This document shows, piece by piece, positions 46,234 through 56,620 of a DNA stretch of 64,000 bases. Source of the DNA: Axinella damicornis (lineage: Eukaryota; Porifera; Demospongiae; Axinellida; Axinellidae); assembly GCA_963931865.1 (NCBI GenBank), contig OZ007509.1, positions 15,470,483 through 15,534,482 on the forward strand, written 5' to 3'. Position numbers and translations under genes: made by a program. Numbering within the stretch: position 1 is the stretch's first letter; each line of letters starts with the position of its first letter. Under the pieces are notes generated by a model. It made no database searches. It worked only from the letters and a program-made list of their open reading frames with translations, and had not been told where the DNA came from.

Positions 46234-46511
46234 CAGGGGTGGAGACAGCTACCAAAAAGTGGGGGGGGGGGGGGCTAATAGCACAATTGCACGCTGCCGA
46301 AGGCAGTGCATAGAGGTGCGTAGCACTGATCAGTCCGAGCGCGAAGCGCGGAAAAATTTTTCGCCTTCATTTTTTCAGTTATCAGGATGGGCTCTCGTGG
46401 CACCTTCGTGCTTTGCACTGCAAGTTAGAGACGCCAGCCCCCAAGAAATGAGGTGACATAGCTATAAGTTAGTGCTAGATTTTGTGGGATAGTACCATTC
46501 AGTCTGTTGTT

Positions 46512-46545
<34 letters not shown>

Positions 46546-46601
46546 CTCAAGCCCCCCCCCCCCCCCCCCCCCCCCCTGCCCCCCCTATATCTCCACCCCT
46601 G
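46234..46601. mobile_element. Second CAGGGG element, opposite orientation
   Basis: Starts CAGGGGTGGAGA and ends TCTCCACCCCTG, flanked by CTACC (46229-46233, 46602-46606). The interior matches 38904-39306 in reverse, including the facing G and C runs. Confidence 0.8.
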
Positions 46602-47324
46602 CTACCTTATGTCGTACAAGGCCAGCCCATCCCATGCATATGACTGGTGTGTCCAACAATGTCATGCCCAAAAATGGCACTGTACTATGAGGGAACTTTC
46701 CCCAGCCAGTGGTTTTGACAAAGCATCACATGTTGCATGCACTTGTACAAACTCACAACTCACCAGCTGCAATGGGTTTCACCCACAGAGCACACTGTAT
46801 TTCTCCAGGACTGATCATCATCTCATGCAGACACTGGTATAGGTTGGACTTTGCTTCCACACCTGATGCTCAGGCTGGTCTCTCTGGGATCGTGGAGCTC
46901 CAATTGGGAAGTTAGCTAATTCTCTTGATCGATGCTGACAGCTTGCTTCACCATCCATGGCACTAGTAAAATGCAGCTTGCAACCTGGTGCTATCAATGC
47001 TGAGAATTCATTTCGGTCCATCACTGGTGGGTGTGGCTTCACTTAGAAGAATGATCCAATTTGTCTTGTGCTATGATGAGGACCAGCCAGGCCATTTCCT
47101 GAGTGAGGGAGAGGGAAACTGTGTAGGCACAGGACATGTGAACACAGTGCAGTAGCTACTACAGGTCAGGAGGCTACCATATTATATCACACACCAGGAG
47201 CCCATAACAAGAATGTACACATACACAATGTAAGCAGGTCCAGCAATGTCTTCTTCCCAAGTATGCATGGGCTATCACTCTTCCTCATTTCCTGTGGTTT
47301 TGACAAGCTATCAAAATCACATGT

Positions 47325-47451
47325 CAAGGGTGTAGACAAGGGGGGGCTAGGGGGGCTAAAGCCCCCCCACTTTTTGAGATTTCGCGTGCGCTGCGCGCGC
47401 AAACCTTCCATCCAAGCCCCCCCCACTCCTATAAACTTGTCTACGCCCCTG
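47325..47451. mobile_element. 127-bp MITE with 5-bp duplication
   Basis: Ends CAAGGGTGTAGACAAG and CTTGTCTACGCCCCTG, flanked by CATGT on both sides (47320-47324, 47452-47456). The empty site is visible near 24271 and 46725 (CATGTTGCA). A different element from 46234-46601, but with the same type of ends and duplication length. Confidence 0.8.
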
Positions 47452-47810
47452 CATGTTGCATGCACCTGTACAAACTCACAACTCACCAGTGGGTTCTGTC
47501 ACAGAGCACAGTGTCCAGGGCTGATCTCAGAGCTAAGAACGTTGGAGGTTCTCTCCTTCCACACCAAATACTCAGGCTGGTCTTGCTGGAATTGTATCTG
47601 GGAAGGCAATCCTCTTGATATTGCAACTTTAAATTTGTTTCAGGCAGTCAAAGCAACTAGTAGGTACTATCGATGCTGAGAACTCAATGTTTTAAAATCA
47701 TGTTCAAAATTAAGGTAAGCTCTAAATGCTGGTACTAGCTACAGTAGTCATTTGGATATGACAGTGTACGGCATACTAGAATGAATGAGGAGATCCGTAC
47801 AAGGGAATAG

Positions 47811-47918
47811 TCATGTCAGTAAGGCAGCAGCTCCAACAACACTGTCGTCAGCTTCTTGGAGATCAGGTGAGGTAGCGAACTCTGATTGGTCAGGTGGTGC
47901 CGGGGTTCCTTTCAGCTC
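47811..47918 (-). CDS. R5 terminal exon: short Death-less tail
   Basis: Acceptor GCTAG, 35 codons in phase 0, TGA at 47811-47813 (ELKGTPAPPDQSEFATSPD). R5 has no separate linker exon, so exon 1 splices straight to this tail. Confidence 0.62.
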   Translation of the reverse strand, partial: ELKGTPAPPDQSEFATSPDLQEADDSVVGAAALLT

Positions 47919-48120
47919 CTAGCATGGATACACGAACATGCACACAATAATACCATACGTACCATAGGCTGCCACAATATGTGGATACATGGACGACTTC
48001 TCCACGAGGGAAAGGAATGAACCCACATACAAACACCACCTGAGCTAACTAACAGCTTGCACCACTCACACAAACTATAAACACAAATGAAACAGCAGAA
48101 CATACACACAACACACTCAC

Positions 48121-51100
48121 TAGTGGGTTTCTGCCACAGAATACACTGTACTTGTCCAGGGCTGATCTCAGAGACCCGTACGTTGGGTTTTGGGCACTCT
48201 CCTTCCACATCTTAAATACCAGCTTACACTGATACTCCGGCTGGTCTCGCAGGAATGGTGGGGCTCTAGCAAGAGCAGCTCGTAGCTTGGCACTGTTGAT
48301 ACTGAGAACATGCTTTAACTGGTCCACCTTTGTGCAGGACGTTGCACTCACTTCATCCAGGAATGCCTCAGAGATCACTCCGTCTGAATTCTCTTCTGAA
48401 ATTTCCAGACTGACGCAAGCATAAGGCTCAAAGTACAACAGACCATCAATTCTAGCCACCTTCTGTCCGGGCTGACTAACAACAATGGGTTTCTTCTCTG
48501 CCAATGCCTCTGCCAATTCCTCAAGGGAAAACATGTGCAGAGAATCAACTTCTCTGACAGTCAGGTCAATCAAGGATTCTTTCACTTTCACTGTTGGACA
48601 AAGTTCATCCTTGGCATCCAGTATACATTTGAGAACTTGACTACGATGCCTAACACACTCCATTTCTTGCCCTTCAAGGCATTCCATTGTGACAGTGTAT
48701 GCTGAGTGCTGGTTAGTCTCTTCTACTGTAGTCTGGACTCCATCTCGGCTAAGCCAGCGTATTCCATTCTTCCATATACAGCACCTTCTCTCCAGCACGG
48801 GAGAGAATTCACACTTGCTTTCAGGAGCCAGAGCAAAGGAGAAAGCTAATCGAAGCAACAACACGTGTAAGAACTGGGGTGTGAGAAACTGGTGGGGCTG
48901 ACTGCACTGAAGAATCCACCCACACCTGTAGGAGGGTGTCTCAATGGCTGCACCGGCTTCACTGGGTCTCTCCTCACTTACGAGGGCTGGGAAGAAGAAG
49001 AACCTCTCCACAGGACCATAGCTACATCTGAAGTGCGTGGTGGTGATCAGGGAGACCTCAGACTCTGAGATTTCCTGGCAGAACTCCAGATGTTGCAAGA
49101 AGGCAACCACCAAGTCTGGGTCTCGCTTTGGGAATACTTTCCTCACCTTTGAAAACAGAACTACCCCTGTGCTGTTTGCAATATTGTGATGCTGTTTGAA
49201 ATTATCAGGAGCAAAGATTGTGCCATTCACCTCTGACAACAGTACCGCCTTATCAATGACCACCCAGCTGTCCTCCACCTTCCCAGTATTCCTCAGGAAG
49301 AGGAACTGACCTTTGTCACTCAGTGTAGTCAGATGTTGGGACAACTCATTAGTGTTGGTAGGTAGAATCTCCTCATTCCAAATTTTAAGTGCAAATGAAT
49401 CCTCACCTTGCTCTTGCTTTATAAGTGATTGAAGCTCAGAGATAGTGCATGCAATTTTGCCTGCTAGCTTGGAGCTAATGAAGGCATAGAGAAGATGGAC
49501 TGCAAAATCAAATCGAAAGGTTTGTCTAAACTTGTTACAGCATTCAGCAACTATCTTGCTTATCCTGGTGAGGCCACCTGATGCAAGTTTGCGAGAATCA
49601 ATGGTAACAACTTCACTAAACATAGATGAAGCTTCTGAATGCGGAAGTGCCTTCACAGCATCTGAGGATTTCACTTCAGGTTTCTCCTCTGTAACCTCAT
49701 CTGCATGACTAAACACAGCGACTGTTAGTGGCTTACCAGCACTGGTGCAGCAGTTGGAAATGAAAGAGTTCCAGTACTGCAGTTGGCGAAAAATGCCTTC
49801 TTTGCTCTGGTTTAGGCTCACGACCACTAGGAACATGCTAGCTGAGGAAGACACCAGGTTTCTCAGCAGAGCAGCATGGCTGGAGTAGTACTGGTACTGA
49901 CCTGCCATGTCATAGATCACAATCTGACCTAGCCTCCTGCTCTCAACACTAACAGGAACAATACCAGCCGTCAGCGGTTCAACGCCATCTTTAGAAATAT
50001 TCCTCCAATGGCCAGCAAATGAGCCAAATACGCTGGTGATTTCATTCTCAATGACTTTGACTAGAGTACTTTTTCCAGCAGCATGGTTTCCTAGCACAAA
50101 AATTTTGAAAGCTGCTTCTAGTGGATACTCTGTCTGACACCTCATGAATATTCGAAGTTGGTGAAGATAGTGGCAGTCTTTCCATTCCATAACTGAGTTG
50201 ACTAGTTTGAGGGGAGGGATGCGAGACAAGAGAAACGTAACTACATCAGGTTCCACCAAGTACCGTGTTGCCAAATGTAGTGGAGTGTAACCATCAGTAT
50301 CTTTACTTCTGAATGGATCACAGTGGCACTCATCCACAAGAAACCTGACAATGTCCAGTTTCCCACTCATACATGCCCGAGTTCTACCCTCCAGGTTACG
50401 ACAGGTTGGATCACAATGCTGGTCAACAATAAGAAACCTGACAATGTCTGAACTTCCATTCACTGTACAAGCATAGTGTAATGGAGTCTTGTTATTATAA
50501 TCTTCCACTCTAGGATCGCAGTGGCACAGTTCCACAAGAAACCTAACAATGTCCAGTTTCCCACTCCTACAAGCACAGTGCAGTGGAGTTTCACCCCACC
50601 ACCCATGACATGTTGGATCACAATGCTGGTCAACAATGAGAAACCTTACGATGTCTATATTGCCATTCCCTTTACAAGCATAGTGTAATGAATTGTATAG
50701 AGAAGTATTTCGCACTCTAGGATCACAGTGGCACTCCTCCACAAGAAACCTGACAATGTCCAGTTTCCCACTCTCACAAGCACAGTACAGTGGAGTTAAA
50801 GCATAGTGTAATGAATTGTATAGAGTAGTATTTTGCACTCTAGGATCACAGTGGCACTCCTCCACAAGAAACCTGACAATGTCCAGTTTCCCACTCTCAC
50901 AAGCACAGTACAGTGGAGTTAAACCCAACCACCCACGACATGCCGGATCACAATGCTGGTCAACAACAAGAAACCTCACAATGTCCATACTTCCATTCTC
51001 TGTACAAGCATAGTGTAATGGAGTGTATGACCACCTGTTTTTGAGGTGTACATCACAGTGGTACTTCTCTACTAACTGTCTACTCACGTCATACCACCCA

Positions 51101-51288
51101 TTCCTGCATGCGTAGTGTAGGAGGGAGGAGCGAAGATAGTCACTGTTGTACCTATCTCTGATCTCCCTCACTTGCTCGGGGTGGGGGTATCGAGACAGCA
51201 ATCTCAGGGCTCCTTCCTCGTTAGTGCCAGAGGACACAGGATCTCGAAAGCATCGAAGCAAATTTTCTTGGTCAACAATGTCGCTCAT
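48121..51288 (-). CDS. R5: ankyrin-Roc-COR (ROCO) protein, main exon
   Basis: The exon has 1056 codons from ATG at 51288 to donor CTA|GTGAGT at 48121/48120, phase 0. With the tail exon the protein is about 1091 residues. It has about nine ankyrin repeats plus a partial one created by a 123-bp tandem duplication (50677-50922, LYNSLHYA - LTPLYCACESGKLDIVRF). Repeat 8 is degenerate (GRTRACMSG). Roc: GNHAAGKST near 400, DMAG, SHAD; the sequence has HWRNISKDGVE where paralogues have KDDVE. The COR end is the R1/R3 subtype, yet the tail is the R2/R4 type, so R5 is a chimera. An in-frame upstream ATG (51345) would add 19 residues; I prefer MSDIV by alignment. Confidence 0.92.
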
Positions 51289-51316
51289 TCTCTCTCTCGG
51301 TGTTCGGCGGTTATTA

Positions 51317-51402
51317 GGGAAGTCCAGTGAATTAGCCACGCCCACATACCGCAGTTCGCATGATCATATGAGCTAGCTAATCACAGCATGTGGGCGGGGC
51401 TG
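51317..51402 (-). promoter_or_regulatory. R5 upstream element: degenerate ETS-like motif and inverted GC boxes
   Basis: GGGAAGTCC (51317-51325) sits where ACCGGAAGT is found in R1, R3 and R4. TAGCCACGCCCACAT (51333-51347) is followed by its inverse CATGTGGGCGGGGCTG (51387-51402). Confidence 0.5.
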
Positions 51403-51423
51403 CAGTAATAAGATGTCTGTATT

Positions 51424-51465
51424 CTCGGAACTAGACCCCGTGCGAAGGGTCTGGTTCCGAGACTA
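51424..51465. repeat. TTCTCGGAAC...GTTCCGAGAC hairpin
   Basis: Member of the short palindrome family, with a less perfect left arm. A related, nearly identical one sits at 55457-55499. Confidence 0.6.
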
Positions 51466-51594
51466 AGCTGTCAGGTCAATAAATAAGTCTGGCATGGTAC
51501 GCAATAAAAAGTGGATATTGATTGCATGGTTCGGCAGGAAATACAATGCCATACTTTAAGTATGGGTAATGGGCACATGTGCCCTGGCCCTAAC

Positions 51595-51708
51595 TAGCCT
51601 TGTTCCCAGGCTCCTCCCCGTGTGTGCTGACGAAATGTCCCCAGGCCTCCGCCCAACCCGATTTTTCTCCATGGCTGTGAGCTGGCGGAGGCCTGGGAAC
51701 TAGGCTAG
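51595..51708. repeat. TAGCCTTGTTCCCAGGC...GCCTGGGAACTAGGCTA hairpin
   Basis: Terminal arms of about 20 bp with a 70-bp GC-rich interior. Similar ends occur at 18662-18755, 44596-44632, 55313-55413 and 63750-63805. Confidence 0.65.
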
Positions 51709-51709
51709 G

Positions 51710-52550
51710 ACCATAGACTATGGCTGGACCAATTATTAGGCAATAATAACTTTTTGGTGAAAAAATCCTGCTTCGTAAATAAAGTTCATCATCATAATTA
51801 TCAGCATGACTAAAGCAGGGATGCCAAGGTTCTCATTATAAAATGAGGGTCATTTGAGCTGTGTAACGGATCAAAAGACAGGGAATAATTAATGCTAATG
51901 CTAGTCACTTCCGTATAAATTTGGCCATTAAGTGTTTCAACATGGGTATTGGTAAAGTACGTATTTTAAGGGACACACCTTCGCATTCAGCACCTGACTT
52001 GGTTCCAGCCATGCCAGGCCCTATATATACCCTTACCCATCACCGTACTTCCTGCCGGACCAAAAACTATAACTAAAGTGCCAGTGTCACCGCGGATTGT
52101 ATCATGCGTATGTGTAGATTTTGTCCGGTGCATGGACGAAATCCACTAGCTATAGCTGATGATGTCTGGTCAGAATCCACTAGCTGATGATGTCTGGTCA
52201 GGTACCGTCGGAACTTCAGCCCCGCCCACAACTGCATGTGGGTTGATTGGGCTAGCACTTGAACCATGCAACATGGGCTGCTTCTGACCATGATGTCTGG
52301 AACTGTAATGACTATATAGGATGTGGCAACAATTGATAAAAAGTGAAAGTGCGGACAGAAAAAATTTGCTACACAAACATCAATAAAGTTAGCTGCTTCT
52401 GGGTAGGACAAGAACTTGAAGGGATTTGTAGACTTTCATGAACTGCAGGAGACAGAGAGACAGAACATGACAGCTATAAAACTCTCTTGCATGTGATTGT
52501 CTTACAACTTTTCGAAGTATCTATGTCCCTACTGTATGGAATGGGACTGT
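51710..52550. other. Intergenic stretch between R5 and M-B
   Basis: Same order as 12380-13310 and 55680-56620: TAAAGTTTCATCATC repeats, GGTCCGGCAGGAAGTA inverted-repeat ends, GCCCCGCCCAC near 52220. No gene. Confidence 0.5.
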
Positions 52551-53008
52551 CCCCACCTGTTTGGAGTGGAAGTGGTGGCTGTACTCTCCGTGGGTGTCCC
52601 TGTACCTGATACTGACAGTGGCCCTCCTCTCACTGCAACTGATTTCAGAGATGCAGTCGTTCCACAGCCGCGAGGATATCTTCTCATCCGGAAAACGGCG
52701 GAGAATGAGTGCTTCATCTGTGATCTGGAGTGTGCATGCATGTGCATGTGTACATATCAAGCTACAGTACCATGTGTTGAATCTCCTGATCACATAAAAT
52801 ATTCAGAGGATTGTGCTGACAATAATTATCATGTGGAAAACGTCAGGTAAACAAAAAATTGAATTAATAGCCATCTAGTTTTTTCATCAAGAAAAGTGGT
52901 CTGGCCAAAACCAGACCAGCCAGACCGGTTCCACCGGCCCTGAATAGTCACACCACAGTGCTGTGTTCTTACCTGCAGTTTGTACACGGGTGCAATCATG
53001 TTGACACC

Positions 53009-54195
53009 CAGGCCCGTAACCAGGATTTTGTGAGGGGGGTTACATTTTTGGGACAAGTTGTCAATGCTTCATCCAGAGATGAGGGGCCGCGCAAAGTGTG
53101 GTCATAGCTAGGGGGGTCCGGGGGCATGCCCCCCCGGGAAAATTTTGAAAAAATTGACTGTCTGAGGTGCATTTTGGCACATTCTCTGCCCAGTGTATCT
53201 AAAATTCATTACTACATAGCTATCCGAGTGAAAATTACACAAAATTGTACACAACATGGCCATTAAAATGGGCTAAAAAGGTAAACTAGCTGCTTCCATT
53301 CTATGGGGGTGTTTGCAAATGAAAATCTTACAAACAGTGTCAACATCAATTGCTACATAGTAATGAGTGTGTATGAGTCCCAGAGCGCTAAGTCTCTCCT
53401 CTTTCTGTGTACATCTCATTGACAAGTAATTGTTGGCAGACTGAGAGGATCCACAGAGACGCTGATGTCCTCGATCGGCGAAAGCTGCGGTTCTGGACCA
53501 GAAGATGAGCTGGGGTGTTCCTCAGATGGTGATCCAGTGTCACGTTCTGCAATCACAAAACACCCAGGAGGCTGCACTTATCATGACTGCGCCGGACTAC
53601 TTAATGATTTAATAAACAGAACTTGTTAGCTAGGATGTTATCAGGCTACGTTAATACTTAGCTATAACCCTGCATGGTATGATAGACAAAGTGAAAGTGT
53701 AGCTACTCACCATTGCCTGTGTCCTTCATCGTTTACTTACAGAAGTATGCTTCAAGCCTTGAATGCCCTGTGCCTGTGGAGCCCGTTGTCGTTTCATCCT
53801 TCTGCACTCGCATAGCGCCTAGCAGCTGCGCAGCAATTGAATTGCACATTGCATCGTGCACGTACGTGGACGTGGTGGCCGGCTAGTGGCCTCGTTCCAT
53901 GCGTATGCATGCGCGTATGGCCTGGGGGACGCATGCCTAGTCTGGGGACAAGACAGCTGTGAGTACGAGTGCAACGTCGCCGGCGTGGCTGGCCGGCCGG
54001 CTACATGTAGCCTCGTACCCAGGCTAGGCTACATGTACAAAACCCAAGGTCGCTACAGTACTATAGTCGAGTAGACGTACCGTCGACGGTCACACCGCAA
54101 CGGCTACGCGAAGGCGATGACCTTCAGGAAAGGTGCGTTCTTGGCTCGAGGGGGGTTCGTCCGCACCCAACGAACCCCCCCTGGTTACGGCCCTG
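53009..54195. mobile_element. 1187-bp DNA transposon inserted in MADD exon 9
   Basis: Ends CAGGCCCGTAACCAGG and CCTGGTTACGGCCCTG are inverted repeats with one mismatch. The target duplication is ACACC (53004-53008, 54196-54200). The empty site is visible in M-C, M-D and M-E. It carries a possible two-exon mini-gene and no recognisable transposase. Interior near 53100-53150 has the GGGGGGTCCGGGGGCATGCC motif common in such elements. Confidence 0.85.
53416..53729 (-). CDS. Two-exon mini-gene carried by the transposon
   Basis: ATG at 53729 begins MKDTGN, then a donor G|GTGAGT at 53711/53710. The acceptor TTGCAG before 53546 resumes in matching phase with ERDTGSPSEEHPSSSSGPEP and runs to TGA at 53416-53418, 49 residues in all. 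The serine/proline-rich, acidic peptide resembles no domain I know. It may be the 5' part of a lost transposase gene. Support is the splice phase alone. Confidence 0.3.
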
Positions 54196-54879
54196 ACACC
54201 ATAGTGTACGATGTAGGAGATGGTGGGGTGGATCTCGCTGTACAGAGCCAGGAGACCAAGGTCGCTCAGGTCAACCTCAGTGGAGGTCTGTGAGGGAGCG
54301 TAATTCAGACGTAGGAAATAAATCAACTGACGTCTTTTGTCCAAATGGGTGCAATGAATCCACATTTGTATTACAGCTACATCTTTCTCCCTCCCACCCA
54401 CCCACTCACTCCCTTCCTCCCTACCTCCCACCCACTCCATCTCACCCACTCCCTTCCTTCCTACCTCCCACCCACTCCATCTCACCCACCCACTCCATCT
54501 CACCCACCCACTCACTCCCTTCCTTCCTACCTCCCACCCACTCCTCCTCTGCATCACCACCCACCCAAACAAACAAAGAAGCATCCGCCCACCCCACCCA
54601 CCTGGCCCCCTCCCTCCCTCACATTCTGCTCCACGTGCTTCAGTGTCTGCTGTAGCAGTCTCTCCTCAGCAGTGGCCAGCCGAGTCCTGGCCATCAGGCG
54701 GTGGATGAGGTCGGTGGTTTCCTCTGGAGAGAGCCCCACCATCAGCATGTACACCAGCAGGTTGTGCAGCACTAGGCTCAGCAGAGTGTCTTCTTCAGAG
54801 CCAAATGCCTGACGGTATGCCTCTGACAGGGACGAGTACCTGGAGAGGGAGACCACAGTGACCAACCTACATTGTTATC

Positions 54880-55015
54880 ATGATGTCATGTGAGATCATG
54901 TGATGTCGTGGTGTCATGTGATGTCATGGGTATCATGTGATGTCATGGGTGTCTTGTGATGTCATGTGGTGTCATGTGATGTCATGGGTGTCGTGTGATG
55001 TTATGTGGTATCGTG
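54880..55015. repeat. TGATGTCATGGGTGTC minisatellite in M-B
   Basis: Same 17-18 bp family as in the other MADD copies, here ending abruptly in ROCO-derived sequence (GATTCCACACCTGAAACACCT). Confidence 0.75.
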
Positions 55016-55098
55016 TGATTCCACACCTGAAACACCTACAGTAACTGGTACTCAGGCTGAAAGTTAGTGATGTCAAGAAATTCCTCTGTGTGGGTCAG

Positions 55099-55132
<34 letters not shown>

Positions 55133-55189
55133 ATGTTCATACATAGTGGGTGGAGGATTGTGGAAGGGAAAAAGGGGAGGATTATTAGT

Positions 55190-55280
55190 AACGGAAGTCC
55201 AGTGAATTTTAGCTTCGCCCACATACCACTTGACCGCTACTTAGACTGCAACAACAGAATGTGGGCGGGGCTGCAATAAC
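55190..55280 (-). promoter_or_regulatory. Orphan ROCO-type promoter element
   Basis: ACGGAAGTCCAGTGAATTTTAGC and TTCGCCCACATACC are followed by the inverse AATGTGGGCGGGGCTG (55258-55273). This matches the R1-R5 upstream elements, but no ROCO exon lies to the left, only a (TG)n tract and a COR-end scrap. It marks a deleted ROCO gene. Confidence 0.5.
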
Positions 55281-55312
55281 CCAGAGTACTGCAGCAGGGG
55301 GTGTAGTTATAG

Positions 55313-55413
55313 CCTCGTTCCCAGGCCTTCCACTCCGCACCTCCAGTTTTTGATCCCTCCGTTTTTGCATACTGCAAAACTGGAGGTGTGGAAGGCCTGG
55401 GAACAAGGCTAGT
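55313..55413. repeat. Long hairpin, TAGCCTCGTTCCCAGGCC family
   Basis: Arms of about 40 bp (AGGCCTTCCACTCCGCACCT / AGGTGTGGAAGGCCTGGGAA) with AAAACTGGAGGTG facing CACCTCCAGTTTT. The same CACCTCCAGTTTT arm occurs at 38600-38643. Confidence 0.7.
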
Positions 55414-56620
55414 GTAGTTACGTTTCTCTGTAGGTAATTAAGATGTCCGTAGCTAGTCTCGGAACCAGACCACGTGCGAAGGGTCTGGTTCCGAGACTAA
55501 GATGGTCAATAAGTCTGGTATGGTACGCAGATGTGAAAGTGTGAAAAAAGGAAGTGGATATTACAATGTATTAATTGCATGGTCCAGCAGGAAATACAAT
55601 GTCATACTTTAAGTATTATATACATGTAGGTAAACCCTTTCCCTACATGTACTTCCTGCTTGACCAATAATGGTGAAGAAATCCTGCTTCATAAATATAA
55701 AGTTTCAACATGACTAAAGCATGGTCCTCATTATAAAATGCTGAGGGTCATTTTGAACTGTGTAACGGATCGAAGGACAGGGAATAACGCTTAAAATGCT
55801 ATAGTCGCTTCCGTATAAATTTGAGTCAGTATTCTAGGGCTTGGCCATATATATTGATATTGATCAGGCAGGAAGTACATACTTTAAGTATAGCTAGGTA
55901 AGGGACATACCTTAGCGTTCAGCACCTGACTTGGTGCCAGGCCCTAATATACCCTTAAATTATCCATCACCCTACTTCCTGCCAGACCAATAACCACTTT
56001 TGTAAAGCAATTTAAAGTGCCGGTGTCACCACAGATTGCATCTGGTGTATGCATAGATTTGCACCTGTGCATGGACATAATCCGCTAGCTGATTATGTCG
56101 GTCCGATACCATCGGAACTTCAGCCCCGCCTACAACTGCATGTGGGTTGATCGATGCTAGGGCTTGAAGAAACCATGCAACATGGGTTGCTTGAACTTGC
56201 TTCTGACCATGATGTCTGGAATCGTACACAACAATGAAACAATTAATGGACGACTAGGACGTGACAAAAGTGTGGAGAGAAAAAATCTGCTACATGTACA
56301 CAAATTTTACAAACATGACAAAAGTTAGCTGCTTCTGGGTAGGACAAGAACTTGAAGGGATTTGTAGACTTTCATGAACTGCAGGAGACAGAAAAACAGA
56401 AACCTGACAGCTGTAAAACTTCCCTTGCATCTGGTTATCCTACCATAGATATTAAACGTATAATAATATTATCTATGTCCCTACTGTATTGTAGGATCAT
56501 CACATGATACTGTCCTGTCGCACTGAAAGTGTTTAGAATGGGAATGGGACCCTCTCCAGTGGTGGTAATATGGGATCTCCCCAACTGAGGCAGTGTGGTA
56601 TGGAATGGGACCGTCCCCAC

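Larger units (their letters stand above)
45540..47700 (-). pseudogene. Cluster of decayed COR-end segments, fourth copy
   Basis: COR-end relics near 45683-45810, 46757-46910 and 47478-47625. The second keeps a long stretch in frame on the minus strand (RDQPEHQVWKQSPTYTS), clearly derived from the COR end. 46140-47700 is a close duplicate of 23390-25000. Two small transposons have inserted (46234-46601, 47325-47451). Confidence 0.65.
52557..54839 (-). pseudogene. M-B: MADD-like copy split by a transposon
   Basis: Exon 10 (52557-52724) and exon 8 (54623-54839) have intact lengths. Exon 9 (52973-54336) is interrupted by the 1187-bp element at 53009-54195 and also carries a 2-nt deletion near 54311 shared with M-A. 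Exon 7 and everything upstream are missing; the minisatellite at 54880-55015 ends in a ROCO COR-end scrap (55018-55066). Non-functional as MADD. Confidence 0.78.
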
